Positions 1-7,490 of a DNA stretch of 11,044 nucleotides are shown here, in pieces. The stretch is from Bacteroidales bacterium. GTDB taxonomy: Bacteria > Bacteroidota > Bacteroidia > Bacteroidales > UBA7960. Every line of letters begins with the position of its first letter. Positions within the stretch are counted from its first letter, which is position 1. The translations under genes were made by a program, and so were the position numbers. The notes under the pieces were generated by a model, which had not been told where the DNA came from, did not search any database, and was given only the letters and a program-made list of their open reading frames with translations. The stretch spans positions 1 through 11,044 of the forward strand of contig SLOR01000366.1 of NCBI GenBank assembly GCA_007132395.1, in the 5' to 3' direction.

Positions 1-1807
1 GGCCATGCTCTTTATGATAACGATCCCAGTCGAGCTCCTTAAGCTTTTCATACCCCTCAAATTGCATAATGATGTTGTCCTGAAAAGGGACATACATTTT
101 ACGAATGATGTCTTTCCAGCGTACAATGTCTTTTTGGGTATATCCCACGGTTTGCTGCAGGTTTTTGCAACAGTCCTCATCCAGCAAATCCAACACCTGC
201 AAGGCATGTTCTATAACCCATACGGCCATTACATTGGTGTAGGCATTGTTATTGAGCCCGGGCTGGTCTTCTTTTGCATCCGGATAGTGGGTATGGTATT
301 CGTCAGGCCCCATGACTTTCAGTATCTCATACCGCCCTCTTTCGCTGTTAAAACTGGCGATGGACGACCAGAACACAGCCGTTGACAGGATGATTTCAGC
401 ACCATGCGAGAGCAGGAAGTCCATATCGCCGGTACTCTGGTAGTAGTGCCATACATTGTAGGGCACTGCTGCATTGATGTGGTATTGCAGATGCGATACA
501 TCGGGCAGCCAGCGCCCCGATTTGGGGTTAAGGTGAATCTTCTGGGTTTCCTCCCGGCCATTGCTGCCACTCTGCCAGGGGTACATGGCGCCCCTGAAGC
601 CTTTTTCCGTGGCAGCCTCCCTGGCTTCGGGCAACCTGCGAAAACGGTACATGAGCAGGGAGCGGGAAAGCTGAGGGTGATGCAGGTCGATAAAAGGCTG
701 AATGTATAACTCATCCCAGAAGATATGCCCGCGATAGGCCTCTCCATGCCAGCCCCTGGCCGGAATGCCGATATCGTAGTCTATGCTGTTGTATGAGACC
801 GTCTGGTAGAGATGAAAAATATGCAGACGTGTAACCAGCTGATCCAGACCTTCGGAAGTTTTCAGTTCTATATCATTATACTGCCAAATATGCTCCCATG
901 CATAGGCATGTCTTTCTTCCAGCAGCGCAAAGGAGTCTGCCCGGTTTATAAGGGTGCGGGCCTCCGTGAGTGGATCGGCAATGGCCATGTCGCGCGAAGT
1001 AAAGAAAGAAGCAATCTTTTCTATGGTGTAGGGAACGCCCTTGCGGACATTAAAGGTGAAGTCGCCTCCTGCACACATATCCTCCTTAATGGGTTCCTGG
1101 CTTACCGGCAGTTTCTTGTCGTTTTGGTAAATATGAGTCCTGATGGCCTGTGCCACAATAATCTGCGACTGCTTGCTCCGGCTTTGCAGGTAGGCACTGC
1201 TGTCGTTAAAATGCCCGCACTCCAGCACTTCAATGTGATCTTGGTTAAGGTCACTGTAGCGCTCCACATTATTATTGATAATGTGTCCGTCAATACCCGA
1301 ACGCAGAGTCAACTCCCCTTCCCAGTTGAGGGGAGTAAATTTCCATTGGATAGCAGCGGCGTGGGGGTTGTCCATGCTCACCAGGCGACGGCTGGTAATA
1401 GCGGTTTGGCGGCCGCTGCTGTCGCTGAATTTCATTTTCCGCTCCAGAATACCCTGTTTCAAGTGCAGGTGGGTTTCATAGTGCAGAATCTCTAATGCCT
1501 CCCAATCCATCCATTCTTCGTTATGAATCCGGAAAGTAAGGTATAACCAGTTGGGCCAGTTTACCAAATCTTCATTTTCAATGGTTTTTTCCTGCACCTT
1601 CGACTGCATACGGTTGTAACCTCCGGCAAGATAGGTGCCCGGGTAGTTCCATTCTTTTCCTTTTCTCTTTCCCTTATTCTTGTTTTGCTCCATTTCAAAG
1701 GCTCCCCTTGTGGAAAAATAACCATTTCCCAGGGTGCAAAGCGCCTCCTGCAAAGGGTGATCTTTAGGGTTGAAGCCATCATATACTACCGTCCAGTTGT
1801 CGCTCAT
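1..1807 (-). CDS. Glycoside hydrolase family 65 protein (probable alpha-glucoside phosphorylase), 3' end outside window
   Basis: An open frame from ATG at 1807-1805 to the left edge gives about 602 residues with no stop; GH65 proteins usually have about 750-800, so some 150-200 C-terminal residues are missing. Residues 1-270 resemble the GH65 N-terminal beta-sandwich domain, and the (alpha/alpha)6 barrel follows. Visible barrel motifs are GWHGEAYRGHIFWDE (ending at E366), AMYPWQSG (near 405-415) and MGPDEYH, whose Glu, E503, is at the position of the GH65 general acid (E487 in Lactobacillus brevis maltose phosphorylase). Family members split alpha-linked disaccharides such as trehalose, maltose or kojibiose with phosphate, giving beta-glucose-1-phosphate; a few are hydrolases. 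The residues separating phosphorylase from hydrolase lie in the missing part. There is no signal peptide, so it is cytoplasmic. The start overlaps the upstream stop by one base and the partner carries beta-phosphoglucomutase-like and trehalose-phosphatase domains, which favours trehalose as substrate by inference only. The segment HLNPKSGRWLPD (from H425) differs from classical maltose or trehalose phosphorylases as I remember them. Confidence 0.9.
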   Translation of the reverse strand, partial: MSDNWTVVYDGFNPKDHPLQEALCTLGNGYFSTRGAFEMEQNKNKGKRKGKEWNYPGTYLAGGYNRMQSKVQEKTIENEDLVNWPNWLYLTFRIHNEEWMDWEALEILHYETHLHLKQGILERKMKFSDSSGRQTAITSRRLVSMDNPHAAAIQWKFTPLNWEGELTLRSGIDGHIINNNVERYSDLNQDHIEVLECGHFNDSSAYLQSRSKQSQIIVAQAIRTHIYQNDKKLPVSQEPIKEDMCAGGDFTFNVRKGVPYTIEKIASFFTSRDMAIADPLTEARTLINRADSFALLEERHAYAWEHIWQYNDIELKTSEGLDQLVTRLHIFHLYQTVSYNSIDYDIGIPARGWHGEAYRGHIFWDELYIQPFIDLHHPQLSRSLLMYRFRRLPEAREAATEKGFRGAMYPWQSGSNGREETQKIHLNPKSGRWLPDVSHLQYHINAAVPYNVWHYYQSTGDMDFLLSHGAEIILSTAVFWSSIASFNSERGRYEILKVMGPDEYHTHYPDAKEDQPGLNNNAYTNVMAVWVIEHALQVLDLLDEDCCKNLQQTVGYTQKDIVRWKDIIRKMYVPFQDNIIMQFEGYEKLKELDWDRYHKEHG

Positions 1808-1809
1808 CA
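1805..1809 (-). promoter_or_regulatory. TGATG stop-start overlap (translational coupling junction)
   Basis: On the minus strand the TGA of the HAD-phosphatase fusion and the ATG of the GH65 gene share one A. The GH65 frame is -1 relative to the upstream frame. This geometry normally means re-initiation by the same ribosome and near 1:1 synthesis. The purine-rich AAAAAAGAGAAG just before it could serve as a weak ribosome binding site. Confidence 0.85.
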
Positions 1810-3378
1810 CTTCTCTTTTTTGTACATTTCCAGCAATTGGTTAAAAAACGCTCTCACCTGAAATACATTTTTCAGGGCATATGTAGCATGTGTTTTCTGC
1901 CCGTGTCCTCCCACCAGTATCCCGATACCTTTTTCCTTAAGCACTTCAAAGGCATCTTCGTCGGTAATATCATCTCCGATAAAAACAGGAATTACATCAT
2001 CCTTATCGCTCAACTGCAGGGCATCCATTATCCATTCTACAGCTTTGCCTTTGTGCCAGTCGGTATCGGGTTTTATTTCCACGATTTTTTTTCCTTCCCC
2101 TTTTTTATGACCGGGAAATTTTTCCAGCATCTCATCCACCAGCTGCATCACCTTCTCTTCGTCCTCGGGGCGGGCATTACGAAAGTGCAATCCTATGGCA
2201 TAGCGCTTTCGATCTACTTGTGTGCCTTTGGTGTGTTCCTTGAGGTAAGCCTCCACTTCCTTTTCTATCTCATCCATCCTGGGGATAATTTTTTCCGATT
2301 CCGGGTGTTCCATCTTCAGTCCATCGGGTCCGGTAATAATGTATCCGTGGCTGCCAGCATAAACCAAATCTTTGAGCCCCACCAGGTTTTCCACATCCTC
2401 CTTATCGCGACCGGTAACGATGGCCACGGTAAATGTTTGAGCCAGTTCCCGCAGGGTTTGTTTCATTTCTTCCGATATCACCGCATCTTCAGGGCGTGAA
2501 ACGATGGGTGTTAACGTACCATCATAATCCAGAAATATGGCGGGCTTCTTTTTTTTCAACAACTCAAAAATCCCGCTTCCACCGGGAAAAATGGATTGGC
2601 CTTGCCGTGAAAAATACTCTTCAAGGATTTGCTCATCCTGCAGGTCTATGTCATAAAAGCTGTCGATGGTGATGTCGGCACCATTTTTCAACAGTGCTTC
2701 TTTGTTGTTGAAACGGTTTACACCTACCACCAGGCCAAAAAATCCTCTTTGTCCGGCTTTTACGCCCGAGTTGGCATCTTCAAATACCACAGAGTTTTCA
2801 GGTTTTACTCCCAGGCGCCGGGCAGCTTCGGTAAAAATATCGGGGTCAGGTTTGCCACTTAAGCCGATTTCCTCTGAGACAACCCCGTCCACCCGTGCAT
2901 CAAAAAGATGTGCGATGGCGGTAACTTCAATAATCTTTTCACAGTTTTTACTGGAAGAAACGATGGCGGTTTTGATTCCTTCATCTTTCCAGTTTTTGAG
3001 TTTTTTTAAAGCGTCGGGATAAACATCTACACCCTCCTTTTCCAGTATCTCATTAAAAAACTTATTTTTGATATTACCCAGGCCACATATAGTTTCGAGG
3101 CCGGGTTCATCATCAGGATCTCCGAAGGGCAATTCAATACCCCGTGCATGCAGAAAGCTCTTTATCCCCTGGTAGCGAGGTTTGCCATCGATATATTCCA
3201 GATAGTCATTTTCACTCATAGAGTCCTGCACTATCCCTTTCTCCTGAAAGAACTTGTCAAACATCAGTCTCCAGGCTTTTTTGTGGGTTTTGCGGGTTTG
3301 GGTAATTACGCCATCGAGGTCAAAAATGAGGGCCTCGATTTTAGTATGTTGGCGGAAAGAGTAAGTATGTCCATACAT
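1807..3378 (-). CDS. Fused beta-phosphoglucomutase-like HAD / trehalose-6-phosphate phosphatase
   Basis: This 523-residue protein carries two HAD phosphatase-fold domains. The N-terminal one (about 12-250) is HAD subfamily IA of beta-phosphoglucomutase type: nucleophile motif FDLDGVITQT with D20 and D22, helical cap, motif II Ser at 141-143, Lys K176 in SGKPDPDIF, and acidic pair E200-D201 in FEDANSGVKAG. The C-terminal one (about 270-520) is HAD-IIB of the OtsB type: FLDYDGTLTPI with D284 and D286, T322 in VTGRD, AGSHGY, the lysines of WHKGK (443, 445), and GDDITDEDAF with D469, D470 and D473. Expected reactions are beta-glucose-1-phosphate to glucose-6-phosphate and trehalose-6-phosphate to trehalose; neither is proven here. 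No signal peptide is present, so it is cytoplasmic. All key motifs look intact. The chosen ATG is the only Met before the first beta strand; no Shine-Dalgarno is visible, as is usual in Bacteroidota. The TGA stop shares its A with the ATG of the GH65 gene, implying translational coupling. Confidence 0.93.
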   Translation of the reverse strand: MYGHTYSFRQHTKIEALIFDLDGVITQTRKTHKKAWRLMFDKFFQEKGIVQDSMSENDYLEYIDGKPRYQGIKSFLHARGIELPFGDPDDEPGLETICGLGNIKNKFFNEILEKEGVDVYPDALKKLKNWKDEGIKTAIVSSSKNCEKIIEVTAIAHLFDARVDGVVSEEIGLSGKPDPDIFTEAARRLGVKPENSVVFEDANSGVKAGQRGFFGLVVGVNRFNNKEALLKNGADITIDSFYDIDLQDEQILEEYFSRQGQSIFPGGSGIFELLKKKKPAIFLDYDGTLTPIVSRPEDAVISEEMKQTLRELAQTFTVAIVTGRDKEDVENLVGLKDLVYAGSHGYIITGPDGLKMEHPESEKIIPRMDEIEKEVEAYLKEHTKGTQVDRKRYAIGLHFRNARPEDEEKVMQLVDEMLEKFPGHKKGEGKKIVEIKPDTDWHKGKAVEWIMDALQLSDKDDVIPVFIGDDITDEDAFEVLKEKGIGILVGGHGQKTHATYALKNVFQVRAFFNQLLEMYKKEK

Positions 3379-3390
3379 AATCGCGCGATT
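3379..3390. repeat. 12-nt perfect palindrome abutting the HAD-fusion start codon
   Basis: AATCGCGCGATT is self-complementary and ends exactly at the base before the ATG of the HAD-phosphatase gene. It is GC-rich in its core amid AT-rich flanks. It could be an operator or hide the start codon in a small hairpin; a 12-nt palindrome can also arise by chance. Confidence 0.45.
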
Positions 3391-3411
3391 TTAAAAGTTT
3401 ACATGCCAAAC

Positions 3412-3427
3412 AGCGAAATATTTCGCT
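3412..3427. promoter_or_regulatory. 16-nt perfect palindrome, candidate operator of the HAD/GH65 operon
   Basis: AGCGAAATATTTCGCT is a perfect palindrome, 34-49 nt upstream of the HAD-phosphatase start codon. That is where a dimeric repressor or activator would bind near a promoter, or a 5'-UTR hairpin would form. I found no good TAnnTTTG promoter match in 3379-3535 to anchor it, so its role is open. Confidence 0.4.
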
Positions 3428-3535
3428 TAAACGATTGAATAAAAATTCAAAAGACACATGTTTTTGACGAATATAATAAAAATACGCCAATTTATCAAAC
3501 CGGGCATTCTTCAAACCTGCGCAAATGCCAACAAA

Positions 3536-3662
3536 AAAGAGGCTGTCTCAAAAGTGCCAACCGGTTGTTGAGCATGCCGAAACGACTTCTGATTATCAGT
3601 CAGATTCCCGCTTCGACAGGCTCAGCGTCCTGCTAACAGCTGGCTTTTGAGACAGCCTCTTT
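3536..3662. repeat. 127-bp nested inverted repeat; likely transcription terminator, possibly MITE-like
   Basis: The outer arms are 19-nt perfect inverted copies, AAAGAGGCTGTCTCAAAAG at 3536-3554 and its complement at 3644-3662. They extend by CCA/TGG across a two-base bulge. Inside is a second imperfect inverted repeat, 3567-3584 against 3609-3626, with 14 of 18 positions pairing plus one possible G-U; its right arm includes CTTCGACAGGCTCAGC. On the minus strand the structure begins 21 nt after the Tricorn stop and its last arm runs into six T's (about 3538-3533), so it can act as a terminator. Long perfect end arms with nested inner arms also fit a miniature transposable element or dispersed Bacteroidota repeat. 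No clear target-site duplication was seen. Confidence 0.75.
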
Positions 3663-3682
3663 AATCCGAAAATAATTTCAGA

Positions 3683-6600
3683 TTATTCTATTTCAATTTC
3701 AATCCATTGAGATCTGTCGGGATCCTGGGGAACAATCCAGGGCCTCACCGGATTTTCTTCCAGTTTTTTCAGCAGCACTTCCACAGCTTTTTCAATGGAT
3801 GGGTCTTTGCCCTGGGCTACAAGATGGGGTTCGTCAACGACTTCGATATCAGGATAAATCCCTACACCTTCCACAATCCACTCACCCTCCTGGTTGTAGA
3901 TACCAAAGCGGGGTACACCAATGTATCCGCCGTCTGCCAGGCGGGCGTTTCCTGTCATTCCAACCAATCCTCCCCATGTGCGGGTACCGATAATGGTTCC
4001 CAGGTTCTTCTGACGGAAGAAATAGGGCAGCGCATCGCCACCTGAGGAAGCGAACTGATTAATAAGCATCGCCTTGGGACCATCGTGTGCCACAGCGGGT
4101 GTGCGCATAGGATCAAGTCCGTGGCGGTGCCAATACGCATGTGTTTCGCGGGTGAGCATTTCAATCATCCTGTCAGGGATAAAGCCACCACCATTGAAGC
4201 GGTCGTCGATAATGAGGGCTTCTTTATCATGGTAGGCATACATGCCCCGGTGCAATTCACGGTTTCCGTCCTGGGCCGTGTTGGGCAGGTGAATGTAACC
4301 GATGCGACCTCCTGAGAGCTCATCCACCATTCTTCTGCGCTCATTAACCCAGTTCAGGTATTTGAGTTCGGCTTCATTTCCAATTGGATGTACGGTAAAA
4401 GTACGTGGGTTGCGTCCGTCGGCCCTGTCGCTAACGGTAATACGGGTAGCCATATCCACACGGTTTTCAAGGAAACGGTAAGGATTGTGATTTGCAGTAA
4501 TATTGTTGCCTTCGATGGCAATCAGGAAATCACCCTCACGGATATCCATACCCTGCATGGTAAGAGGAGAACGTCGTGAGCTATCCCAGTTTTCCCCTTC
4601 GTAAATCTTGCTGATTACGATGCGGTTATTACTCCTGTCAACGGTAAGTTCGGCACCCAGCAAACCGGTTTCAATACGGTCAACTCTTTCGAAATCACCA
4701 TAATCCACATAAGCATGACCGGTGTTGGTTTCGGCGATAATTTCCCCGAACATGTAATCCAGATCGAAGCGGTGATTAACATAGGGAAGCATCTCTGCGT
4801 ATCTTTCATAGAATTCATCCCAATCCACATTGTGCAGGTTGCCCACGTAGAAGAAGTCGCGGTAAATGCGCCATCCGTCGCGGAAAATCTGTTCCCACTC
4901 TTTGCGGGGTTCAATGCGCATGGTCATGTTGTCGAGATTGAGCTTGCCATCGCCGGCACTTTGGCCCGGGCGCAGGTCGGCAACGCCATAATCGCCGCGG
5001 TGCGAATACAGGAACTTCTTGCCATCGGCCGATACGATACCACTGCGCACACCGGCCATGATGGTTTCGTTTTTCTTTTCTTTATACTTGTAAAGCTGCA
5101 TACCGGCATCATTGAAATACACCAGTCCATCGTCAACGGCCTGCAAGCCCCAGTAACTGCCTGCCGATAAGGGGAAGGCCACAATGCGGCGGTCGGTATT
5201 TTCAAAATCAATCCTTACATTATCGCTGCGATCTGCAGTGTTGTTGTCGTTGCTTTCTTCTGCTTTTTCCACCATTTCAACGGGTTCAAACAAGCGGGGA
5301 GTGTCATTGGTAAGGTGCAGGGCAAAAATGCGGGTGGCATTGTTGTACAGATAGTTGAACTCAAAGCTCGAAAAAGCGAGGTTGAAATCGCGGTTTGATG
5401 TAAAAAAGATATAGTTACCGCAATTGGAGAAAACGGGGTTGGTATCGGAAAAAGTATAATCAGTCATTTGATGACGCTCACGGCTGGCAATATTATACAC
5501 CCACACTGAGCTTTGTCCGTTTGTATTGCTGTTGGTATAAACCACCCAGCGTGAATCGGGCGAAAAGTTATATGATCGCATTTCGAATGTACCGGGCTGA
5601 TCAATAACCTGGATATTTCCTGAATTCACATCCAGCAACTGAAGCTTCATGCTGCGGTCGAAGAACACCAGGTAGCGACTGTCGGGAGACCATTGGGGCT
5701 GGTACTTCCATCCTTTTGAACCGGAGGTTACCTTGCGAGGCTGTGCGCCTTCCTTGTTTTCCAGCAGATACACCTCATACTCGTCGGTTTCATCGCTGTA
5801 GTAGGCAATCCATTTCCCATCGGGCGACCAGGCCGGGTATACGGCACGCACCCCCTGGGTGTTAGTCAGGTTTTGAATGGTTCCATCACCGGCAGGTACA
5901 GAAAAGATATCGCCTCGTGCATCAAAAAGCACCCTGTTGCCCGAAGGCGAAATAGTCATGCTATGAATATGGTCTTTTACGTTGGCAATTCGTGGAAGGG
6001 TATGGGGGTTGTCATAACGGATATTAACGACCACACGTTCTTCCTGTCCTGTTTCCAGGTTTAATTTATACAGATATCCGCCGCTTTCGTAAACCAGCTG
6101 GCCATTATTGCCACTGGGCCACATCACATCAAAGCGGTCATGATGGGTAAGTTGTGTAACTTCTTTAGTATTCACATCATAACTGTGGATATTGAGCCAC
6201 AGGTCGCGGTCGGATGCGAAATAAATTTTATCGCCATACCATGTAGGAATATGATCGGTACCCACCCACTCGGTAATCTGCTCAGAAGTATTATTTACCA
6301 GGTCGTAGATGTACAGATTGGAAGCGCGGCCTCCCTTGTATCTTTTCCAGGTACGGAACTCGCGGTCAACATAGGCAAAAGCGACCTTGTTATCGTCGGG
6401 AGAAAGATCAGCAAATCCACCGTAAGGAATGGGGAGCTCCTGCTCAAAGCCGCCTTCAATGCTTACCGTATAGTAGCGTCCCATGCGGTCGCCATACTCG
6501 GTACGGTTGCTGCGGAAGAACACGTTTTTACTGTCGGAGGTCCAGCCCAGCACCACGTTGTCGAAGCCACCACGGGGTGGCATGGGGCCAACATCATTAT

Positions 6601-6922
6601 ACCAGGTAAGCTGCTCAGGCGTACCACCATTTGCAGGCATAACATATACCTGTCTGCTGCCACTGTACTCGGCAGAAAAAGCGATCCATTGCCCGTCGGG
6701 GCTGATTTTCGGAAACAGTTCCAACCCTTTATGGCTGGTGAGCTGACGTGCATCTCCGCCACTGGCATCTACACTCCAGATATTTCCTGCATAAACGAAA
6801 ACAATCTGGTTGCCATTGATATCGGGGTAGCGCATCATCCTGGCATCTTCATAAGCACTGGCCATCATGGGAAATAAAACCCAAAGGATCAGCACTTTAA
6901 ACAGAGTAAGTAGTTTGTACAT
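3683..6922 (-). CDS. Tricorn-like S41 protease with signal peptide
   Basis: A full-length 1079-residue homologue of Tricorn protease, close to the roughly 1070 residues of the Thermoplasma enzyme. Residues 1-23 form a signal peptide (Lys near the N-terminus, hydrophobic core, cleavage after ASA), so it is exported to the periplasm or beyond, unlike the cytosolic archaeal enzyme. Two beta-propellers follow (about 25-310 and 315-670) with repeated ISPDGQWIAF- and WSPDSRYLVF-type blades. Then come the C1 helical domain (about 690-760), a PDZ domain (about 765-860) and the C2 catalytic domain. Catalytic candidates are H736 in NTGHAYV, S960 in ASSGGDALP and E1018 in VEGVGIYPD. The S960-E1018 spacing of 58 equals S965-E1023 in Tricorn. 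The Tricorn tetrad's extra Ser (S745) is replaced by G735. It should degrade oligopeptides of proteins fed through the propellers. It is transcribed alone: the upstream region has its own promoter candidate and a hairpin follows the stop. The ATG is directly before the signal peptide. Confidence 0.95.
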   Translation of the reverse strand: MYKLLTLFKVLILWVLFPMMASAYEDARMMRYPDINGNQIVFVYAGNIWSVDASGGDARQLTSHKGLELFPKISPDGQWIAFSAEYSGSRQVYVMPANGGTPEQLTWYNDVGPMPPRGGFDNVVLGWTSDSKNVFFRSNRTEYGDRMGRYYTVSIEGGFEQELPIPYGGFADLSPDDNKVAFAYVDREFRTWKRYKGGRASNLYIYDLVNNTSEQITEWVGTDHIPTWYGDKIYFASDRDLWLNIHSYDVNTKEVTQLTHHDRFDVMWPSGNNGQLVYESGGYLYKLNLETGQEERVVVNIRYDNPHTLPRIANVKDHIHSMTISPSGNRVLFDARGDIFSVPAGDGTIQNLTNTQGVRAVYPAWSPDGKWIAYYSDETDEYEVYLLENKEGAQPRKVTSGSKGWKYQPQWSPDSRYLVFFDRSMKLQLLDVNSGNIQVIDQPGTFEMRSYNFSPDSRWVVYTNSNTNGQSSVWVYNIASRERHQMTDYTFSDTNPVFSNCGNYIFFTSNRDFNLAFSSFEFNYLYNNATRIFALHLTNDTPRLFEPVEMVEKAEESNDNNTADRSDNVRIDFENTDRRIVAFPLSAGSYWGLQAVDDGLVYFNDAGMQLYKYKEKKNETIMAGVRSGIVSADGKKFLYSHRGDYGVADLRPGQSAGDGKLNLDNMTMRIEPRKEWEQIFRDGWRIYRDFFYVGNLHNVDWDEFYERYAEMLPYVNHRFDLDYMFGEIIAETNTGHAYVDYGDFERVDRIETGLLGAELTVDRSNNRIVISKIYEGENWDSSRRSPLTMQGMDIREGDFLIAIEGNNITANHNPYRFLENRVDMATRITVSDRADGRNPRTFTVHPIGNEAELKYLNWVNERRRMVDELSGGRIGYIHLPNTAQDGNRELHRGMYAYHDKEALIIDDRFNGGGFIPDRMIEMLTRETHAYWHRHGLDPMRTPAVAHDGPKAMLINQFASSGGDALPYFFRQKNLGTIIGTRTWGGLVGMTGNARLADGGYIGVPRFGIYNQEGEWIVEGVGIYPDIEVVDEPHLVAQGKDPSIEKAVEVLLKKLEENPVRPWIVPQDPDRSQWIEIEIE

Positions 6923-6980
6923 AATATTTAGTGTTTTAAAAAATGATAAATAAAACCGGGAATAAATAATTTCTTTCAGT

Positions 6981-6996
6981 GTATTGTTAACAATAC
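6981..6996. promoter_or_regulatory. 16-nt perfect palindrome, candidate operator of the Tricorn gene
   Basis: GTATTGTTAACAATAC is perfectly self-complementary. It lies 59-74 nt upstream of the Tricorn start codon and about 10 nt downstream of the -7-like box at 7014-7007, so it would sit just after the transcription start. That is a classic repressor position. The core ATTGTTAA recurs at 7411 and, inverted, at 7483, which may mean more sites for the same protein. Confidence 0.5.
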
Positions 6997-7006
6997 TTTA
7001 ACCTCT

Positions 7007-7035
7007 CAAAATTACGAAAATCAAAACAAAGGCAA
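7007..7035 (-). promoter_or_regulatory. Candidate Bacteroidota-type promoter of the Tricorn gene
   Basis: On the minus strand a TTG (7035-7033) is followed after 18 nt by TAATTTTG (7014-7007), an exact match to the TAnnTTTG -7 consensus of Bacteroidota sigma factors with near-usual spacing. Transcription would start near 7000-7004, giving a leader of about 80 nt that contains the palindrome at 6981-6996. Confidence 0.5.
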
Positions 7036-7178
7036 TGTTAGCACTTTCAGATAGGGAATTTTTAATAAACATTAAGAGTTATAGCAACAATAAGGGGAGT
7101 GATTTGAAATGATTTTCTGTTTATCTGCGTTCTTGCCAGTACTGATATTAAGAATAGTTTATTCAATGATAAATATGT

Positions 7179-7233
7179 TGACCCACCCCCGGGCACCCCT
7201 CCCTAAGAGCAGGGAGGGGCCGGGGGTGGGTCA
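7179..7233. repeat. 55-nt GC-rich hairpin repeat
   Basis: TGACCCACCCCCGG at 7179-7192 pairs with its exact complement at 7220-7233. CCCCTCCCT at 7196-7204 pairs with AGGGAGGGG at 7211-7219. Together they make a 23-bp stem with one GCA bulge and a six-base loop, in flanks that are very AT-rich. I recall very similar C-rich/G-rich palindromes dispersed through many Bacteroidota genomes, so this is probably a REP-like unit. It lies far from either gene and is not followed by a T-run, so terminator function is not evident. Confidence 0.8.
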
Positions 7234-7410
7234 TGCTAAAAACAATTCAAATAAAACTTGTGGCAATATTGCGGATAATCATAATTGATTTCTCATTAAA
7301 AAACCACGAAGAATCATTCTTCTTTTAAAATTTATGACGTTTTTTTTGCTCTTTACAATGATTTTTTTCGCTCAAATTCAACTAAACGTGTTAATATATA
7401 ATTTTTGCGC

Positions 7411-7490
7411 ATTGTTAATATCTTATGCTTTTCATCCCATCTTTATTCCTGCTGGTCGCATCCATTTAGGCATGCAGAGATATTAACAAT
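7411..7490. repeat. 13-bp perfect inverted repeat with 54-nt spacer
   Basis: ATTGTTAATATCT at 7411-7423 is exactly complementary to AGATATTAACAAT at 7478-7490. The half-site ATTGTTAA is shared with the palindrome at 6981-6996. The right copy continues into AACAATTGTT, a 10-nt palindrome. This may be a pair of binding sites for a dimeric regulator, or chance in AT-rich DNA. Confidence 0.4.

Noticed and set aside
5..1495. Plus-strand open frames across 5-385, 404-709 and 812-1495
   Set aside because: They are antisense shadows of the GH65 gene, which has clear family motifs on the minus strand over the same interval.
1805..1809. Programmed frameshift joining the HAD-phosphatase and GH65 frames into one protein
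   Set aside because: There is no convincing slippery heptamer with a downstream structure at the junction, and the TGATG overlap with a good ATG is explained by re-initiation.
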